Shown: positions 1 through 6,587 of the stretch, piece by piece
How positions within the stretch are numbered: the stretch's first letter is position 1
Layout of the letters: each line of letters starts with the position of its first letter
NCBI GenBank assembly: GCA_947632275.1
Contig: CANROR010000036.1
Location: 1 to 10,875, forward strand
Direction: 5' to 3'
From: an uncultured Bacilli bacterium
GTDB lineage: Bacteria; Bacillota_I; Bacilli_A; RF39; UBA660
Length of the DNA stretch: 10,875 nucleotides
Notes under the pieces: model-generated
The model's database searches: none
The model's input: the letters and a program-made list of their open reading frames with translations, nothing else
What the model was told of the DNA's origin: nothing
Made by a program: the position numbers and the translations under genes

Positions 1-342
1 CAAAGAGTAGCTTTGATTAGGACGCTCGCAACTAAACCTGACATCTTACTATTAGATGAACCCTTTTCGGCTTTAGATTATCAATCTCGCCTTGCCGTCA
101 GTGAAGATGTTTATCAAATTATCAAAAAGGAACATAAAACGGTGATTATGATTACGCACGATATCGCCGAAGCCATTTCACTTGCTAGTAGAATTGTCGT
201 TTTAACCAAAAGACCAGCCAAAATCAAAAAAATTTATGATATTAAACTAACGGATACCAAAACCCCAATTGCTAATCGGCAAGCTAAAGAATTCCCAATT
301 TATTATGAAAAAATTTGGAAGGATCTCGATATCAATGTCTAG
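1..342 (+). CDS. ABC importer ATP-binding subunit (nitrate/sulfonate/thiamine-precursor type), 5' end cut off
   Basis: The reading frame is open from base 1, so the gene starts before the window and only its C-terminal 113 residues are seen. The fragment opens with the tail of the ABC signature helix (QRVALIRTLA). It continues with Walker B and the D-loop (ILLLDEPFSALD) and a switch histidine in VIMITHDIAEA. The stretch after the His loop (VVLTKRPAKI) is typical of SsuB/TauB/NrtD-like ATPases that energise importers at the inner face of the membrane. The Walker A half is outside the window. The permease gene overlaps its last 8 bases, so the two are co-transcribed and translationally coupled. 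The substrate cannot be read from this fragment; sulfonates, nitrate and thiamine precursors are all possible. It ends in TAG. Confidence 0.9.
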   Translation, partial: QRVALIRTLATKPDILLLDEPFSALDYQSRLAVSEDVYQIIKKEHKTVIMITHDIAEAISLASRIVVLTKRPAKIKKIYDIKLTDTKTPIANRQAKEFPIYYEKIWKDLDINV

Positions 343-1126
343 AGAACAAAGAAATTTTCTAAAAAAACTAAGACAAAAAAAATTATTAATATTTTTAATT
401 CAAATTGCTATTGTCATATTATTTTTCGTCCTTTGGGAACTTTTAGCAAATTTTCATATCATCAATGAATTTATCTTTTCCAAACCTAGCAAAGTAATAA
501 CAACAATTGGTTCCTTAATTGCTACCAACAATTTATTTAATCACATTTTTACCACCATCTATGAAATAATAATTGCTTTTTCTTTAGGGATTGTTTTAGG
601 ATTCATTATTGCCATCATTCTTTATGAATTCCCAACTCTTGCCAAAATCTGTGATCCATTTTTAACTATGTTAAACTCTCTACCTAAAGTTGCTCTAGGA
701 CCCCTTATTATCATTATCGCGGGCGCCAATATAAAAAGTGTTATCATTATGGCTCTCCTTATAAATTTAATAGTCAGTGTCATAACTATCTATAATGGTT
801 TTAATGGTATCGACCCCAACAAAATAAAATTACTTGATTCTTTGAAAGCTACTAAAAGACAAAAATTAACTAAACTAATCATTCCAGCTTCTTATCAAAC
901 CATTATATCTAGTCTCAAACTCAACATATCCATGAGCCAAATAGGTGTTGTGATGGGTGAATTTCTTGTAAGCAAAGAAGGTTTAGGTTATTTAATTATT
1001 TATGGTACCCAAGTATTTAATTTATCTTTAGTTATGAGTGGTATTTTAATCTTAATTATTATTTCATTTATTCTTTATAAATTAGTTGTATATTTAGAAC
1101 ATATTCTCTTAAAAGATAAATCCTAA
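335..1126 (+). CDS. ABC importer permease, binding-protein-dependent (SsuC/ThiX-like)
   Basis: Integral membrane subunit of 263 residues that partners the preceding ATPase. I place the start at the ATG at 335 because GGAAGGA at 317-323 sits 11 bases upstream; an open frame reaches back to 269 but has no ribosome site. After a basic N-terminus (REQRNFLKKLRQKK) there are about six hydrophobic segments, the first at roughly residues 17-38. The cytoplasmic EAA-like loop that docks on the ATPase is visible around residues 167-190 (LDSLKATKRQKL then LIIPAS). It is followed by VVMGEFLVSKEGLGYLI, a hallmark of the SsuC/TauC/NrtB permease branch. The length fits the family, which is usually about 250-270 residues. 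A substrate-binding protein is not seen and may lie upstream of the window. The stop codon lies inside the terminator stem. Confidence 0.9.
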   Translation: MSREQRNFLKKLRQKKLLIFLIQIAIVILFFVLWELLANFHIINEFIFSKPSKVITTIGSLIATNNLFNHIFTTIYEIIIAFSLGIVLGFIIAIILYEFPTLAKICDPFLTMLNSLPKVALGPLIIIIAGANIKSVIIMALLINLIVSVITIYNGFNGIDPNKIKLLDSLKATKRQKLTKLIIPASYQTIISSLKLNISMSQIGVVMGEFLVSKEGLGYLIIYGTQVFNLSLVMSGILILIIISFILYKLVVYLEHILLKDKS

Positions 1127-1150
1127 GAATGCATATTCTTAGGATTTTTT
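1118..1150 (+). terminator. Intrinsic terminator, probably bidirectional
   Basis: A perfect 13-bp stem pairs AAATCCTAAGAAT at 1118-1130 with ATTCTTAGGATTT at 1135-1147, with a GCAT loop, and ends in a run of six T. It begins inside the last codons of the permease gene, and that gene's TAA at 1124-1126 is part of the stem. Read on the minus strand the same hairpin is followed by TTTATCTTTT, so it can also end the convergent ABC-2 operon, whose last gene stops at 1153. Confidence 0.9.
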
Positions 1151-1152
1151 AT

Positions 1153-1785
1153 TTAAAACTCTTTTTTCCTATAAATTTTTACTGATATTTTATAAGATGT
1201 ATAGACCATAATAATAGTTAATAATATTAAAATTATTACTAAATAATTTTCGAAAAAGTTCAAGGCTTTAATAGCAAAGGACAAATCTCCATATTTTACA
1301 ATGAAGCCCCCGATTATAACTACGCCAAAGACAATTAAAAATATGCCAATTCGGGCTTTTTCAATACCAAATTTATAAATAATAGGATACATAAAAGTTA
1401 AAACTAAAAGGGTGCCAAAAATTGTTCCTAGCATTGATACTAAAATTTGACCATAATTAATTGTTTGGGTATTAACATAAGAAATAATAAAGCTCAAAAT
1501 AATGGTAATAATTGCCACCACCATAATCATTAAAATGGTGGTTATATATTTCGCGCGCACACTATTTTTCCGGCCATTGGGTAAACAAGCCGCATAAGCA
1601 TCCCATTTATTATAATTATCGTAACTAAAAGTCGAAATCATTATCATGACACTGATAAATGGTAAGATAAAGGAAATATCCATTTGGCCAAGTAAACCCA
1701 TGATAGTATAAACTACGAGTAAGATCCCTAATAATTTAAAATTACTTTTAATCATTGCTAAATCTTTTTTAATAAATCCCATCAT
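1153..1785 (-). CDS. ABC-2 type transporter permease (YtrA-regulated cassette)
   Basis: Membrane protein of 210 residues with about six hydrophobic segments. It resembles the short ABC-2 permeases of the ABC2_membrane_5 type that pair with YtrB/BcrA-like ATPases. The N-terminal FIKKDLAMIKSNF amphipathic stretch and the DNYNKWDAYAACLP segment at roughly residues 55-68, just after helix 2, are characteristic of that family. Its ATG overlaps the stop of the ATPase gene in a TAATG junction, with GGGGGAAG upstream, so translation is coupled. A second ATG directly follows, so the start could be one codon shorter. It is the last gene of the repressor-ATPase-permease cassette. Relatives such as YtrABC and the staphylococcal Pmt system export or sense membrane-active peptides or cell-wall antibiotics. 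The substrate here is unknown. Confidence 0.85.
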   Translation of the reverse strand: MMGFIKKDLAMIKSNFKLLGILLVVYTIMGLLGQMDISFILPFISVMIMISTFSYDNYNKWDAYAACLPNGRKNSVRAKYITTILMIMVVAIITIILSFIISYVNTQTINYGQILVSMLGTIFGTLLVLTFMYPIIYKFGIEKARIGIFLIVFGVVIIGGFIVKYGDLSFAIKALNFFENYLVIILILLTIIMVYTSYKISVKIYRKKEF

Positions 1786-2642
1786 TATTCTTCCCCCTTA
1801 ATCATGATAACCATTAAATCATCCAAAGTTATTTTATCAATTAAACCAATATTATATTTAGCTTTAAAAGCTTTTTTGTCTTCCACGAGAACTTCGTATT
1901 CATACTTAGTTTTGCGATATTTAAGGTAATCCTTTTTAGCTATTTTTTTAAATTCGGCTTCCCCACATTTTACAATCCCATATTTATCTAATAATTCATT
2001 AGTCGTTTTCGATAACAAAATCTTTCCTTTATTGATAAACGTTATATAATCGGCAATATGTTCTAAATCTGTCGTAATATGACTAGAAAGTAAAATGGAA
2101 CATTCATCTTTTTCTAAAATATCTTGAAACATATTAATAACTTCGGCTCGGGCCACAGGATCTAAACCCGAAGTTGGTTCATCTAAAATTAATAATTTAG
2201 GATGATGAGCTAAAGCCGTTATAATTTCTAATTTTTTCCGCATACCTTTCGAAAAAGTTTTTATTTGTTTGTTCGGAAGAAGCAAAAACTTTTTTAAATA
2301 ATTATAAAACATATTAGCATCCCAATTTTTATAAATACCTTGCATCGAATTGTTTATATCATTAGGCGTAAGAATCTCTGGGAAAAATATATCATCTAAA
2401 ACAACCCCAATTTCTTCTTTTATTTGGGCCTCATTTTCCCGATTATCTAAACCAAATATTTTAATTTCCCCCGTATAAGAAGTAATGATATTTAAGATGG
2501 CTTTGATTGTTGTCGTTTTCCCAGCTCCATTTTCACCAATAAAGCCCATAATCATGCCCTTAGGTAAACTAAATGACACATCATCCAAGATAAAATCCGC
2601 ATATTCTTTATGTAAATTTTTAACTTCTAAAGCATTTTCCAT
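1785..2642 (-). CDS. ABC transporter ATP-binding protein, YtrB/BcrA-like
   Basis: ATPase of 285 residues that drives the ABC-2 permease encoded next. Walker A is GENGAGKTT at residues 36-44. The signature is FSKGMRKKLEI at about 130-140, a common SKGM variant of LSGGQ. Walker B is LLILDEP at about 150-156, the D-loop is SGLD, and the switch His is in LLSSHITTDLEH at about 188. The Q-loop position, usually Gln, reads VVLDD at about 80-84, so the Gln is replaced by Asp. About 70 residues follow the nucleotide-binding domain and form a C-terminal extension common in exporters of this group. The start codon follows the repressor's TAG with no gap, and its ribosome site GAGGAGGA lies inside the repressor gene. 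Regulation is presumably by that GntR protein. Confidence 0.92.
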   Translation of the reverse strand: MENALEVKNLHKEYADFILDDVSFSLPKGMIMGFIGENGAGKTTTIKAILNIITSYTGEIKIFGLDNRENEAQIKEEIGVVLDDIFFPEILTPNDINNSMQGIYKNWDANMFYNYLKKFLLLPNKQIKTFSKGMRKKLEIITALAHHPKLLILDEPTSGLDPVARAEVINMFQDILEKDECSILLSSHITTDLEHIADYITFINKGKILLSKTTNELLDKYGIVKCGEAEFKKIAKKDYLKYRKTKYEYEVLVEDKKAFKAKYNIGLIDKITLDDLMVIMIKGEE

Positions 2643-3020
2643 CTATTTGTCCTCCTCATATAAAATATTTAACATATCACTCATGGTTTTTAATTTAATA
2701 TTATTCATCTTGGCAATATTTACTGCCTTATCTAATAGGTTTTCAATCTTATTTAATTGTTCTTCTAAAGCAATATCTTTATTAACTTTGGCAACATAAA
2801 ATCCTTTCGCCGGTTTATTTTTAATATAGCCTTCTTTGACTAATTCTTCATAAGCATTTTTCGTCGTTATAACACTGCATCGCAGATCTTTAGCCAAAGT
2901 TCTTATCGAAGGCAATAATTCATTTTCTTTTAATTCATTAGAAACTATTTTGACCTTTATTTGCTCTTTGATTTGTTCATAGATCGGAATTTCACTTGAA
3001 TTACTTATTATAATTTCCAT
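2643..3020 (-). CDS. GntR-family transcriptional repressor, YtrA subfamily
   Basis: DNA-binding regulator of 125 residues. Residues about 9-77 form the GntR winged helix: IYEQIKEQIK opens helix 1, LPSIRTLAKDLRCS precedes the recognition helix (ITTKNAYEELVKEGYI), and KPAKGFYVA is the wing. Only about 45 residues follow, a short helical tail that serves for dimerisation in YtrA proteins, so there is no large effector domain. Its position as first gene ahead of an ABC-2 ATPase and permease is the classic YtrA arrangement, and it is probably an autorepressor. An AGGAGG ribosome site ends 5 bases before the ATG, and a consensus promoter with overlapping half-sites lies immediately upstream. The inducer is unknown; cell-wall-active antibiotics or membrane-active peptides are known for relatives. 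Confidence 0.92.
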   Translation of the reverse strand: MEIIISNSSEIPIYEQIKEQIKVKIVSNELKENELLPSIRTLAKDLRCSVITTKNAYEELVKEGYIKNKPAKGFYVAKVNKDIALEEQLNKIENLLDKAVNIAKMNNIKLKTMSDMLNILYEEDK

Positions 3021-3029
3021 AATTGCCTC

Positions 3030-3063
3030 CTGTATATATATATTATATACAGTTTATATACAG
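3030..3063. promoter_or_regulatory. Probable GntR/YtrA operator with three half-sites
   Basis: A perfect inverted repeat has arms CTGTATATA (3030-3038) and TATATACAG (3044-3052) around 5 bases. A third half-site, TATATACAG at 3055-3063, repeats the right arm 11 bp away. On the minus strand this is an exact tandem ACTGTATATAA at 3064-3054 and 3053-3043. The GT..TATA..AC character matches known YtrA-type operators. The palindrome covers the -10 box and the start site, and the extra half-site fills the -35/-10 spacer, so bound repressor would block polymerase. Binding by the adjacent regulator is inferred. Confidence 0.75.
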
Positions 3064-3070
3064 TTGTCAA
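3042..3070 (-). promoter_or_regulatory. Consensus sigma-A promoter of the GntR-ABC-ABC-2 operon
   Basis: On the minus strand TTGACA (3070-3065) is followed by a 17-base spacer and TATAAT (3047-3042), a perfect match at both boxes. A start near 3035 would give a leader of only about 15 bases that carries the AGGAGG site. The -35 box begins one base beyond the T-tract of the MATE terminator. Confidence 0.85.
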
Positions 3071-3071
3071 C

Positions 3072-3092
3072 AAAAAAATCCTCATTGAGGAT
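3072..3092 (-). terminator. Intrinsic terminator of the MATE gene
   Basis: On the minus strand ATCCTC (3092-3087) pairs with GAGGAT (3083-3078) around a 3-base loop and is followed by seven T (3078-3072, including the last base of the stem). It lies about 45 bases beyond the MATE stop and separates that gene from the GntR promoter. Confidence 0.8.
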
Positions 3093-3136
3093 CTTTAATA
3101 TTAATCATATTTCGCGCCTTTTAAATCTTTCATTAG

Positions 3137-4510
3137 TTAATTCTTTAATTCCCTTCTTAATAAGAGAACACCTAAAATAAAGGCTAATATATCCGCGATA
3201 ATGGCACTCCATAGCATGGTAACAACGCTTTTACTTAAAAAGGCTATGATAATAATCGCCGGGACAAAGAATAAAACATCTCTGGCTAAAGCTAATAAAG
3301 TTGATTTAAAACTTGAACCCATCGCTTGTAGTAAAATGGATAATGATTTAATAAGACAAGTTAAAATTATACCCCCTAAAAAGATTCTTAAACAATAATG
3401 GGCATATTCAAAATATTCTAAAGAGTTACCTTTACCAAACATATTAATAATAAAACCAGGGAAAAATTCAAAAAGAATAAAAGCAATTGTCCCGATTAAT
3501 AAATTAATAATTAAAATATACTTAATAGTTTCTTTAACTCTTTTGATATTACCGGCTCCCATATTATAGCCAATAATCGGCATACCACCTAGCGATACCC
3601 CAATAACAATAGAAACAACGATACCAAATACTTTCATACAAATACCAATCACGGCAAGAGGGGTTACAACTCCATAAGGGATGCCGGTGCTCGCTAAAGT
3701 CATATAGCCATATTTTCCTACTAAATTGTTAGCAACCGTGATAATTATGACAATTGATATTTGTGTTATTAAAGAAGCTAAGCCTAAAGATAAAGCTTGT
3801 TTACAAATATCTTTATCTAGCTTAATTTCTTTTTTCGTTATTTTATAATTTTTGGCCTTAGGTAAATACAAGATACTTACAATAAAGGTTAAAATTTGGC
3901 CAATCACGGTCGCAATCGCCGCTCCTTTTACACTTAATTTAAAGCCAAAGATAAAAATGGGATCTAAAACAATATTGGCAATTGCTCCAATAACGGTCGC
4001 TACCATCGCATACTTGGGACTGCCATCACTTCTAATTGCCGCATTTAATCCTTGACCAATAATATAAAAAGGTAAGCCATAACAAATAATTTGAAAATAA
4101 TCTTGGGCATATTTATAACATTCCGCTTCTTGGGGACTCGCGCCAAAAAGATTCAAAATTAATTTTTCAAAAATAAGACCCAAAATAGTTAAAATAATTG
4201 AGGTAAATATTAAAAGGATTAAAGCATTACCTATGGCTTTATTGGCCTTTTCTTTTTCTTTGGCTCCAATAGCTAAATTAAATAAAGCGGCGGCACCATC
4301 GCCAATTAATAAACTAAAAGCTAACGCAATAACTGTAAAAGGATACACAATATTGGTAGCCGCATTTCCAAAAGCCCCAGCCGAACTCCAACCAATAAAT
4401 ATTTGATCAACAATATTATAAAGAGCCGCGACTACCATACTAATAACACAAGGAATTGCAAAATTTTTAATTAATTTTGGAATTTTATCATTTTCTAAAT
4501 CTAATTTCAT
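3137..4510 (-). CDS. MATE-family multidrug/cation efflux pump (MepA-like)
   Basis: Polytopic membrane protein of 457 residues that belongs to the multi-antimicrobial extrusion family, which exchanges drugs or cationic compounds for Na+ or H+. The N-terminus (IPKLIKNFAIPCVISMVVAA, then LYNIVDQIFIG) is the first-helix signature of the MepA/DinF-like branch in Bacillota, and NAATNIVYPFTVIALAFSLL follows as expected. About twelve hydrophobic helices appear as two halves of six. The second half starts near residue 230 (KQALSLGLASLITQ) and contains the repeat-like GMPIIGYNMGAG. The length is normal. I start at the ATG at 4510 because AAGGAGG lies 10 bases upstream; two TTG codons at 4516-4511 sit too close to that site. 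It is monocistronic, with its own promoter and terminator and an unusual structured leader. The substrate cannot be told from sequence. Confidence 0.92.
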   Translation of the reverse strand: MKLDLENDKIPKLIKNFAIPCVISMVVAALYNIVDQIFIGWSSAGAFGNAATNIVYPFTVIALAFSLLIGDGAAALFNLAIGAKEKEKANKAIGNALILLIFTSIILTILGLIFEKLILNLFGASPQEAECYKYAQDYFQIICYGLPFYIIGQGLNAAIRSDGSPKYAMVATVIGAIANIVLDPIFIFGFKLSVKGAAIATVIGQILTFIVSILYLPKAKNYKITKKEIKLDKDICKQALSLGLASLITQISIVIIITVANNLVGKYGYMTLASTGIPYGVVTPLAVIGICMKVFGIVVSIVIGVSLGGMPIIGYNMGAGNIKRVKETIKYILIINLLIGTIAFILFEFFPGFIINMFGKGNSLEYFEYAHYCLRIFLGGIILTCLIKSLSILLQAMGSSFKSTLLALARDVLFFVPAIIIIAFLSKSVVTMLWSAIIADILAFILGVLLLRRELKN

Positions 4511-4616
4511 CAACAAATAACCTCCTTTTGAAGCATAAAAATACGTAAGTCCACCTCAATTGGACTTACGCATCTAGCTACTCATTGATAAAATCGACCT
4601 AACATTTTTGCTCAAC
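4511..4616 (-). promoter_or_regulatory. Structured 5' leader of the MATE gene (candidate attenuator or riboswitch)
   Basis: The predicted transcript starts near 4616 and runs about 105 bases before the ATG. It holds a perfect 10-bp hairpin (CGTAAGTCCA/TGGACTTACG, 4570-4561 with 4553-4544) followed by TATTTTTAT, which looks like a terminator. The leader start (UUGAGCAAAAAU, 4615-4604) can pair with the bases just before the ribosome site (AUUUUUAUGCUUCAA, 4542-4528) with two bulges, enclosing the hairpin like a P1 stem. A 7-codon reading frame, MLGRFYQ then TGA, lies at 4605-4582 and could be a leader peptide, although its ribosome site is poor. I do not recognise a named riboswitch class. Confidence 0.5.
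4544..4570 (-). terminator. Terminator-like hairpin within the MATE leader
   Basis: A 10-bp perfect stem (4561-4570 with 4544-4553) with a 7-base loop is followed on the minus strand by TATTTTTAT. It lies about 35 bases before the MATE start codon. The U-tract is interrupted, so termination would be partial or conditional, as in attenuators. Confidence 0.5.
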
Positions 4617-4622
4617 GAATCA

Positions 4623-4651
4623 ATTTTAACACAAATTATGTTTTGATGTAA
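4623..4651 (-). promoter_or_regulatory. Promoter of the MATE gene
   Basis: On the minus strand TTACAT (4651-4646), a 17-base spacer and TAAAAT (4628-4623) with an upstream TG make a good extended -10 sigma-A promoter. It predicts a start near 4616. Confidence 0.65.
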
Positions 4652-4695
4652 GAAAAAATTTTCTATTTTAATTTTTTACTTTCGTTTTAGATCTT

Positions 4696-5124
4696 TTATC
4701 TTTCTGGTTTTTTTACAACTAAAATTATACCTATAATCATTAAAATAAATGCCGGAAATAAAAATTCTAAAGCTCTTATCAAAACCAAAACATAAAAAGG
4801 TTGAGAATTATAATTGGAGTAATAAGTAAGCCAATCAAGATTTAATAGAACAATAAAACCTAAAAGAAAAATTAAAGCCATAAAGAATAATACCATACCC
4901 CCAATTTTTTTCGTGCCAATTTTTTCTTTTTTTAATTTTTTCTTAATAATATAAATTAACGAAAATAAAATATAATTTAAAAATGTAAAAAAATACAATA
5001 AGTATGTAATAGTTGTAATGGTAAATGCTTCACCAAAATGATATAAACTAAAGACTTCGGCCAAGCCAAAAGTAATTATTAATGAGAAAATAATTACCCC
5101 CAAAATTGTTAATCCTTTTTTCAT
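4696..5124 (-). CDS. Hypothetical membrane protein with four helices
   Basis: I do not recognise a family for this 142-residue protein. Four hydrophobic stretches lie at roughly residues 5-25, 38-60, 75-97 and 113-136. A strongly basic loop (KKKLKKEKIGTKK, about 61-73) follows helix 2 and should be cytoplasmic, and the short C-terminal tail (KKPER) is also basic, so both ends are probably inside. No cysteine pairs, metal ligands or enzyme motifs stand out. The start ATG is preceded by AAAGGA at a normal distance. It lies between two genes that each have transcription signals and appears to be monocistronic, so the neighbours give no functional hint. Confidence 0.7.
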   Translation of the reverse strand: MKKGLTILGVIIFSLIITFGLAEVFSLYHFGEAFTITTITYLLYFFTFLNYILFSLIYIIKKKLKKEKIGTKKIGGMVLFFMALIFLLGFIVLLNLDWLTYYSNYNSQPFYVLVLIRALEFLFPAFILMIIGIILVVKKPER

Positions 5125-5145
5125 ATTTATCCTTTCTTTTTATCT

Positions 5146-5151
5146 ATTATA
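5146..5151 (-). promoter_or_regulatory. Possible -10 box for the four-helix membrane protein
   Basis: TATAAT lies on the minus strand about 22 bases before the start codon. At the expected -35 distance there is only an A/T run that overlaps the upstream terminator tract, so the promoter is weak or uses another element. Confidence 0.35.
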
Positions 5152-5166
5152 CTAGTTTTCTTTTAT

Positions 5167-5197
5167 AAAAAAATAAATGCTTAAATTTGGCATTTAT
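5167..5197 (-). terminator. Intrinsic terminator after the flavin-reductase gene
   Basis: On the minus strand ATAAATGC (5197-5190) pairs with GCATTTAT (5180-5173) around a 9-base loop and is followed by seven T (5173-5167). It starts two bases after the stop codon of the flavin-reductase-like gene and closes that unit. Confidence 0.8.
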
Positions 5198-5199
5198 CT

Positions 5200-5751
5200 T
5201 TATTTAAGTTCAAAGCCGTCTTTGAATGCTTCGCCTACTCTTTCGCTCACTTTATAATAACCATGCGTATAAGGATCAAAGGCAATCGCCGATACTTTCG
5301 AAATATCAACATTGTCTCCATCCATTACGCTTTCATCTGCAGTAACATTTACCACTTTACCAATTACACCGTAATCGTTATATTCGATAAATTCACATTC
5401 TAAACAAAGCGGAAATTCATTAATAATTGGGGCATCAACATTGGTAGATTTTATCGCCGTTAAACCACTTTTTTCAAATTTGTCAGGTGTATTATTACCA
5501 GAGACTACGCCAAAAAAGTCGGCTTCTTTGATGTGGTTACTATCGGCGATGCTAACCGTAAAAGCTTTTCTTTCTTTAATATTTTTGACAGTCTTATGCG
5601 TTTCCGTGAGATTTAAAAGAACTTCATCTCTATCAAGCATAGTTCCCCAAGCCGCATTCATGACATTAACCGTATCATCTGGGTTAAAAGTGGCAATCAT
5701 TAACACCGGCATGGGAAATATTCCTTCCGTCGTTTTAATATTTTTGCGCAT
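5200..5751 (-). CDS. Flavin reductase-like, FMN-binding split-barrel protein
   Basis: Soluble protein of 183 residues of the flavin reductase-like domain family, whose members bind FMN and reduce flavins or other substrates with NAD(P)H. The recognisable core is PMPVLMIATFNPDDTVNVMNAA near residues 13-34, followed by a strand ending LLNLTETHKTVKNI (about 45-58) and FTVSIAD (about 64-70). The pattern of a small-residue-rich ATF...N-A-A strand and the later ET-KT phosphate-contact region is typical. The later FGVVSG (about 80-85) and PLCLECEF (about 113-120) also fit. The length is usual for the family. GGAAGGA precedes the ATG. It follows the YwaF-like gene after 35 bases and is probably co-transcribed with it. 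The actual substrate is unknown; relatives are often annotated only as flavoredoxin or flavin reductase. Confidence 0.85.
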   Translation of the reverse strand: MRKNIKTTEGIFPMPVLMIATFNPDDTVNVMNAAWGTMLDRDEVLLNLTETHKTVKNIKERKAFTVSIADSNHIKEADFFGVVSGNNTPDKFEKSGLTAIKSTNVDAPIINEFPLCLECEFIEYNDYGVIGKVVNVTADESVMDGDNVDISKVSAIAFDPYTHGYYKVSERVGEAFKDGFELK

Positions 5752-5786
5752 TAAATATCCTTCCTTTCTTTATAATAAATTATATT

Positions 5787-6563
5787 TTAATTGGGAATAA
5801 CACTGTGTTCCCATTTTTTTATTTTCGTAAATTCTTTATTTTTAATTAAATATCTTAAATAATATACTGCATAAAAGGGTAAAAACATTTGCACTAAAGC
5901 CACAAATAAAGGATAAAAGCCTTGCATAACATCATAAATATCTCTTAAAAGGAAAATATCAAAGCGGTCGGATATAAACATTAGATTACTATTAAATAAA
6001 TGATTAATAATAATGGCTAGTAAACAAATTATCCCGACCAAAGAAGCATAATATTTTACATCGTTAAGTTTTAACTCTACATAATTTTTTAAATTTACAA
6101 GCAAACCAATATAAATCATCAGCCCATGAAAAATAAAACTATGGATGCTAACTAAATGAAAAGCAGGATAATCGGGTAAAGAGGTCGCCGGATAAAAAAT
6201 AAAAACTAAGCCACCGACAATTGTGCCAGTAGCTAGAAAGACATCGCCTACTCTTTTTAATTTTCCTTTAGCAAAGGAACTTAAAATTCCGGCATAAATA
6301 AACAAACTACAATAATATAAGGGCACATAACTATTAATATTACCCCAACCATTATTATAAATTTTAAAACCAATAATGATTATTTCCATCATTACAATAA
6401 CAACTGTTACCTTTTTAATGATTTTAGCAACATCGACATCTTTTTTTAGAGCATAAAATAAAGCAAGGGCAATTAAAAGTAAGGTCGTAAGCATTAAAAC
6501 AAAATGACCTAAAGTATAAATTCCACAGGGTTTATATTCTCCAATTTTGGCAAAAAACTTCAT
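5787..6563 (-). CDS. YwaF/TMEM164-like integral membrane protein
   Basis: Membrane protein of 258 residues with about seven helices. It resembles the bacterial YwaF group, related to eukaryotic TMEM164. The supporting region is the helix pair PLYYCSLFIYAGILSSF (about 81-97) and the later FHLVSIHSFIFHGLMIYIG (about 136-154) with three His and one Ser spaced along a helix. In TMEM164-like proteins such residues belong to the conserved core. TMEM164 has been proposed to act as an acyltransferase in ether-lipid metabolism, but the function of bacterial homologues is not settled. The ribosome site is weak (AGAGAGAAG). A good promoter lies just upstream, and the flavin-reductase-like gene follows. 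The family call is from memory of the motif layout, not from alignment. Confidence 0.65.
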   Translation of the reverse strand: MKFFAKIGEYKPCGIYTLGHFVLMLTTLLLIALALFYALKKDVDVAKIIKKVTVVIVMMEIIIIGFKIYNNGWGNINSYVPLYYCSLFIYAGILSSFAKGKLKRVGDVFLATGTIVGGLVFIFYPATSLPDYPAFHLVSIHSFIFHGLMIYIGLLVNLKNYVELKLNDVKYYASLVGIICLLAIIINHLFNSNLMFISDRFDIFLLRDIYDVMQGFYPLFVALVQMFLPFYAVYYLRYLIKNKEFTKIKKWEHSVIPN

Positions 6564-6587
6564 TACTACTTCTCTCTTTTCACCCTT

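Noticed and set aside
269..334. N-terminal extension of the permease frame back to 269.
   Set aside because: It lies within the ATPase coding sequence with no ribosome site, whereas the ATG at 335 has GGAAGGA upstream.
2485..2799. Long open frames opposite the GntR and ATPase genes, and similar antisense frames within the MATE, buk, flavin reductase and CocE genes.
   Set aside because: They mirror real genes on the other strand, have no ribosome sites, and show no recognisable protein character.
3100..3133. Ten-codon minus-strand frame MKDLKGAKYD just after the MATE stop, recalling the start of rubrerythrin-like proteins.
   Set aside because: It has no ribosome site, is far too short to judge, and could be chance. 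It might be a gene relic, but nothing around it supports that.
4640..4690. A/T-rich inverted repeat after the four-helix membrane protein gene, as a possible terminator.
   Set aside because: The arms are only A/T runs with mismatches and no GC core, as expected by chance in such DNA.
5790..5815. Inverted repeat GGGAA...TTCCC around AACACAGTGTT at the end of the YwaF-like gene.
   Set aside because: It is inside the coding end and is followed by AATTAAAATATAATTT rather than a T-run, so it is not a convincing terminator.
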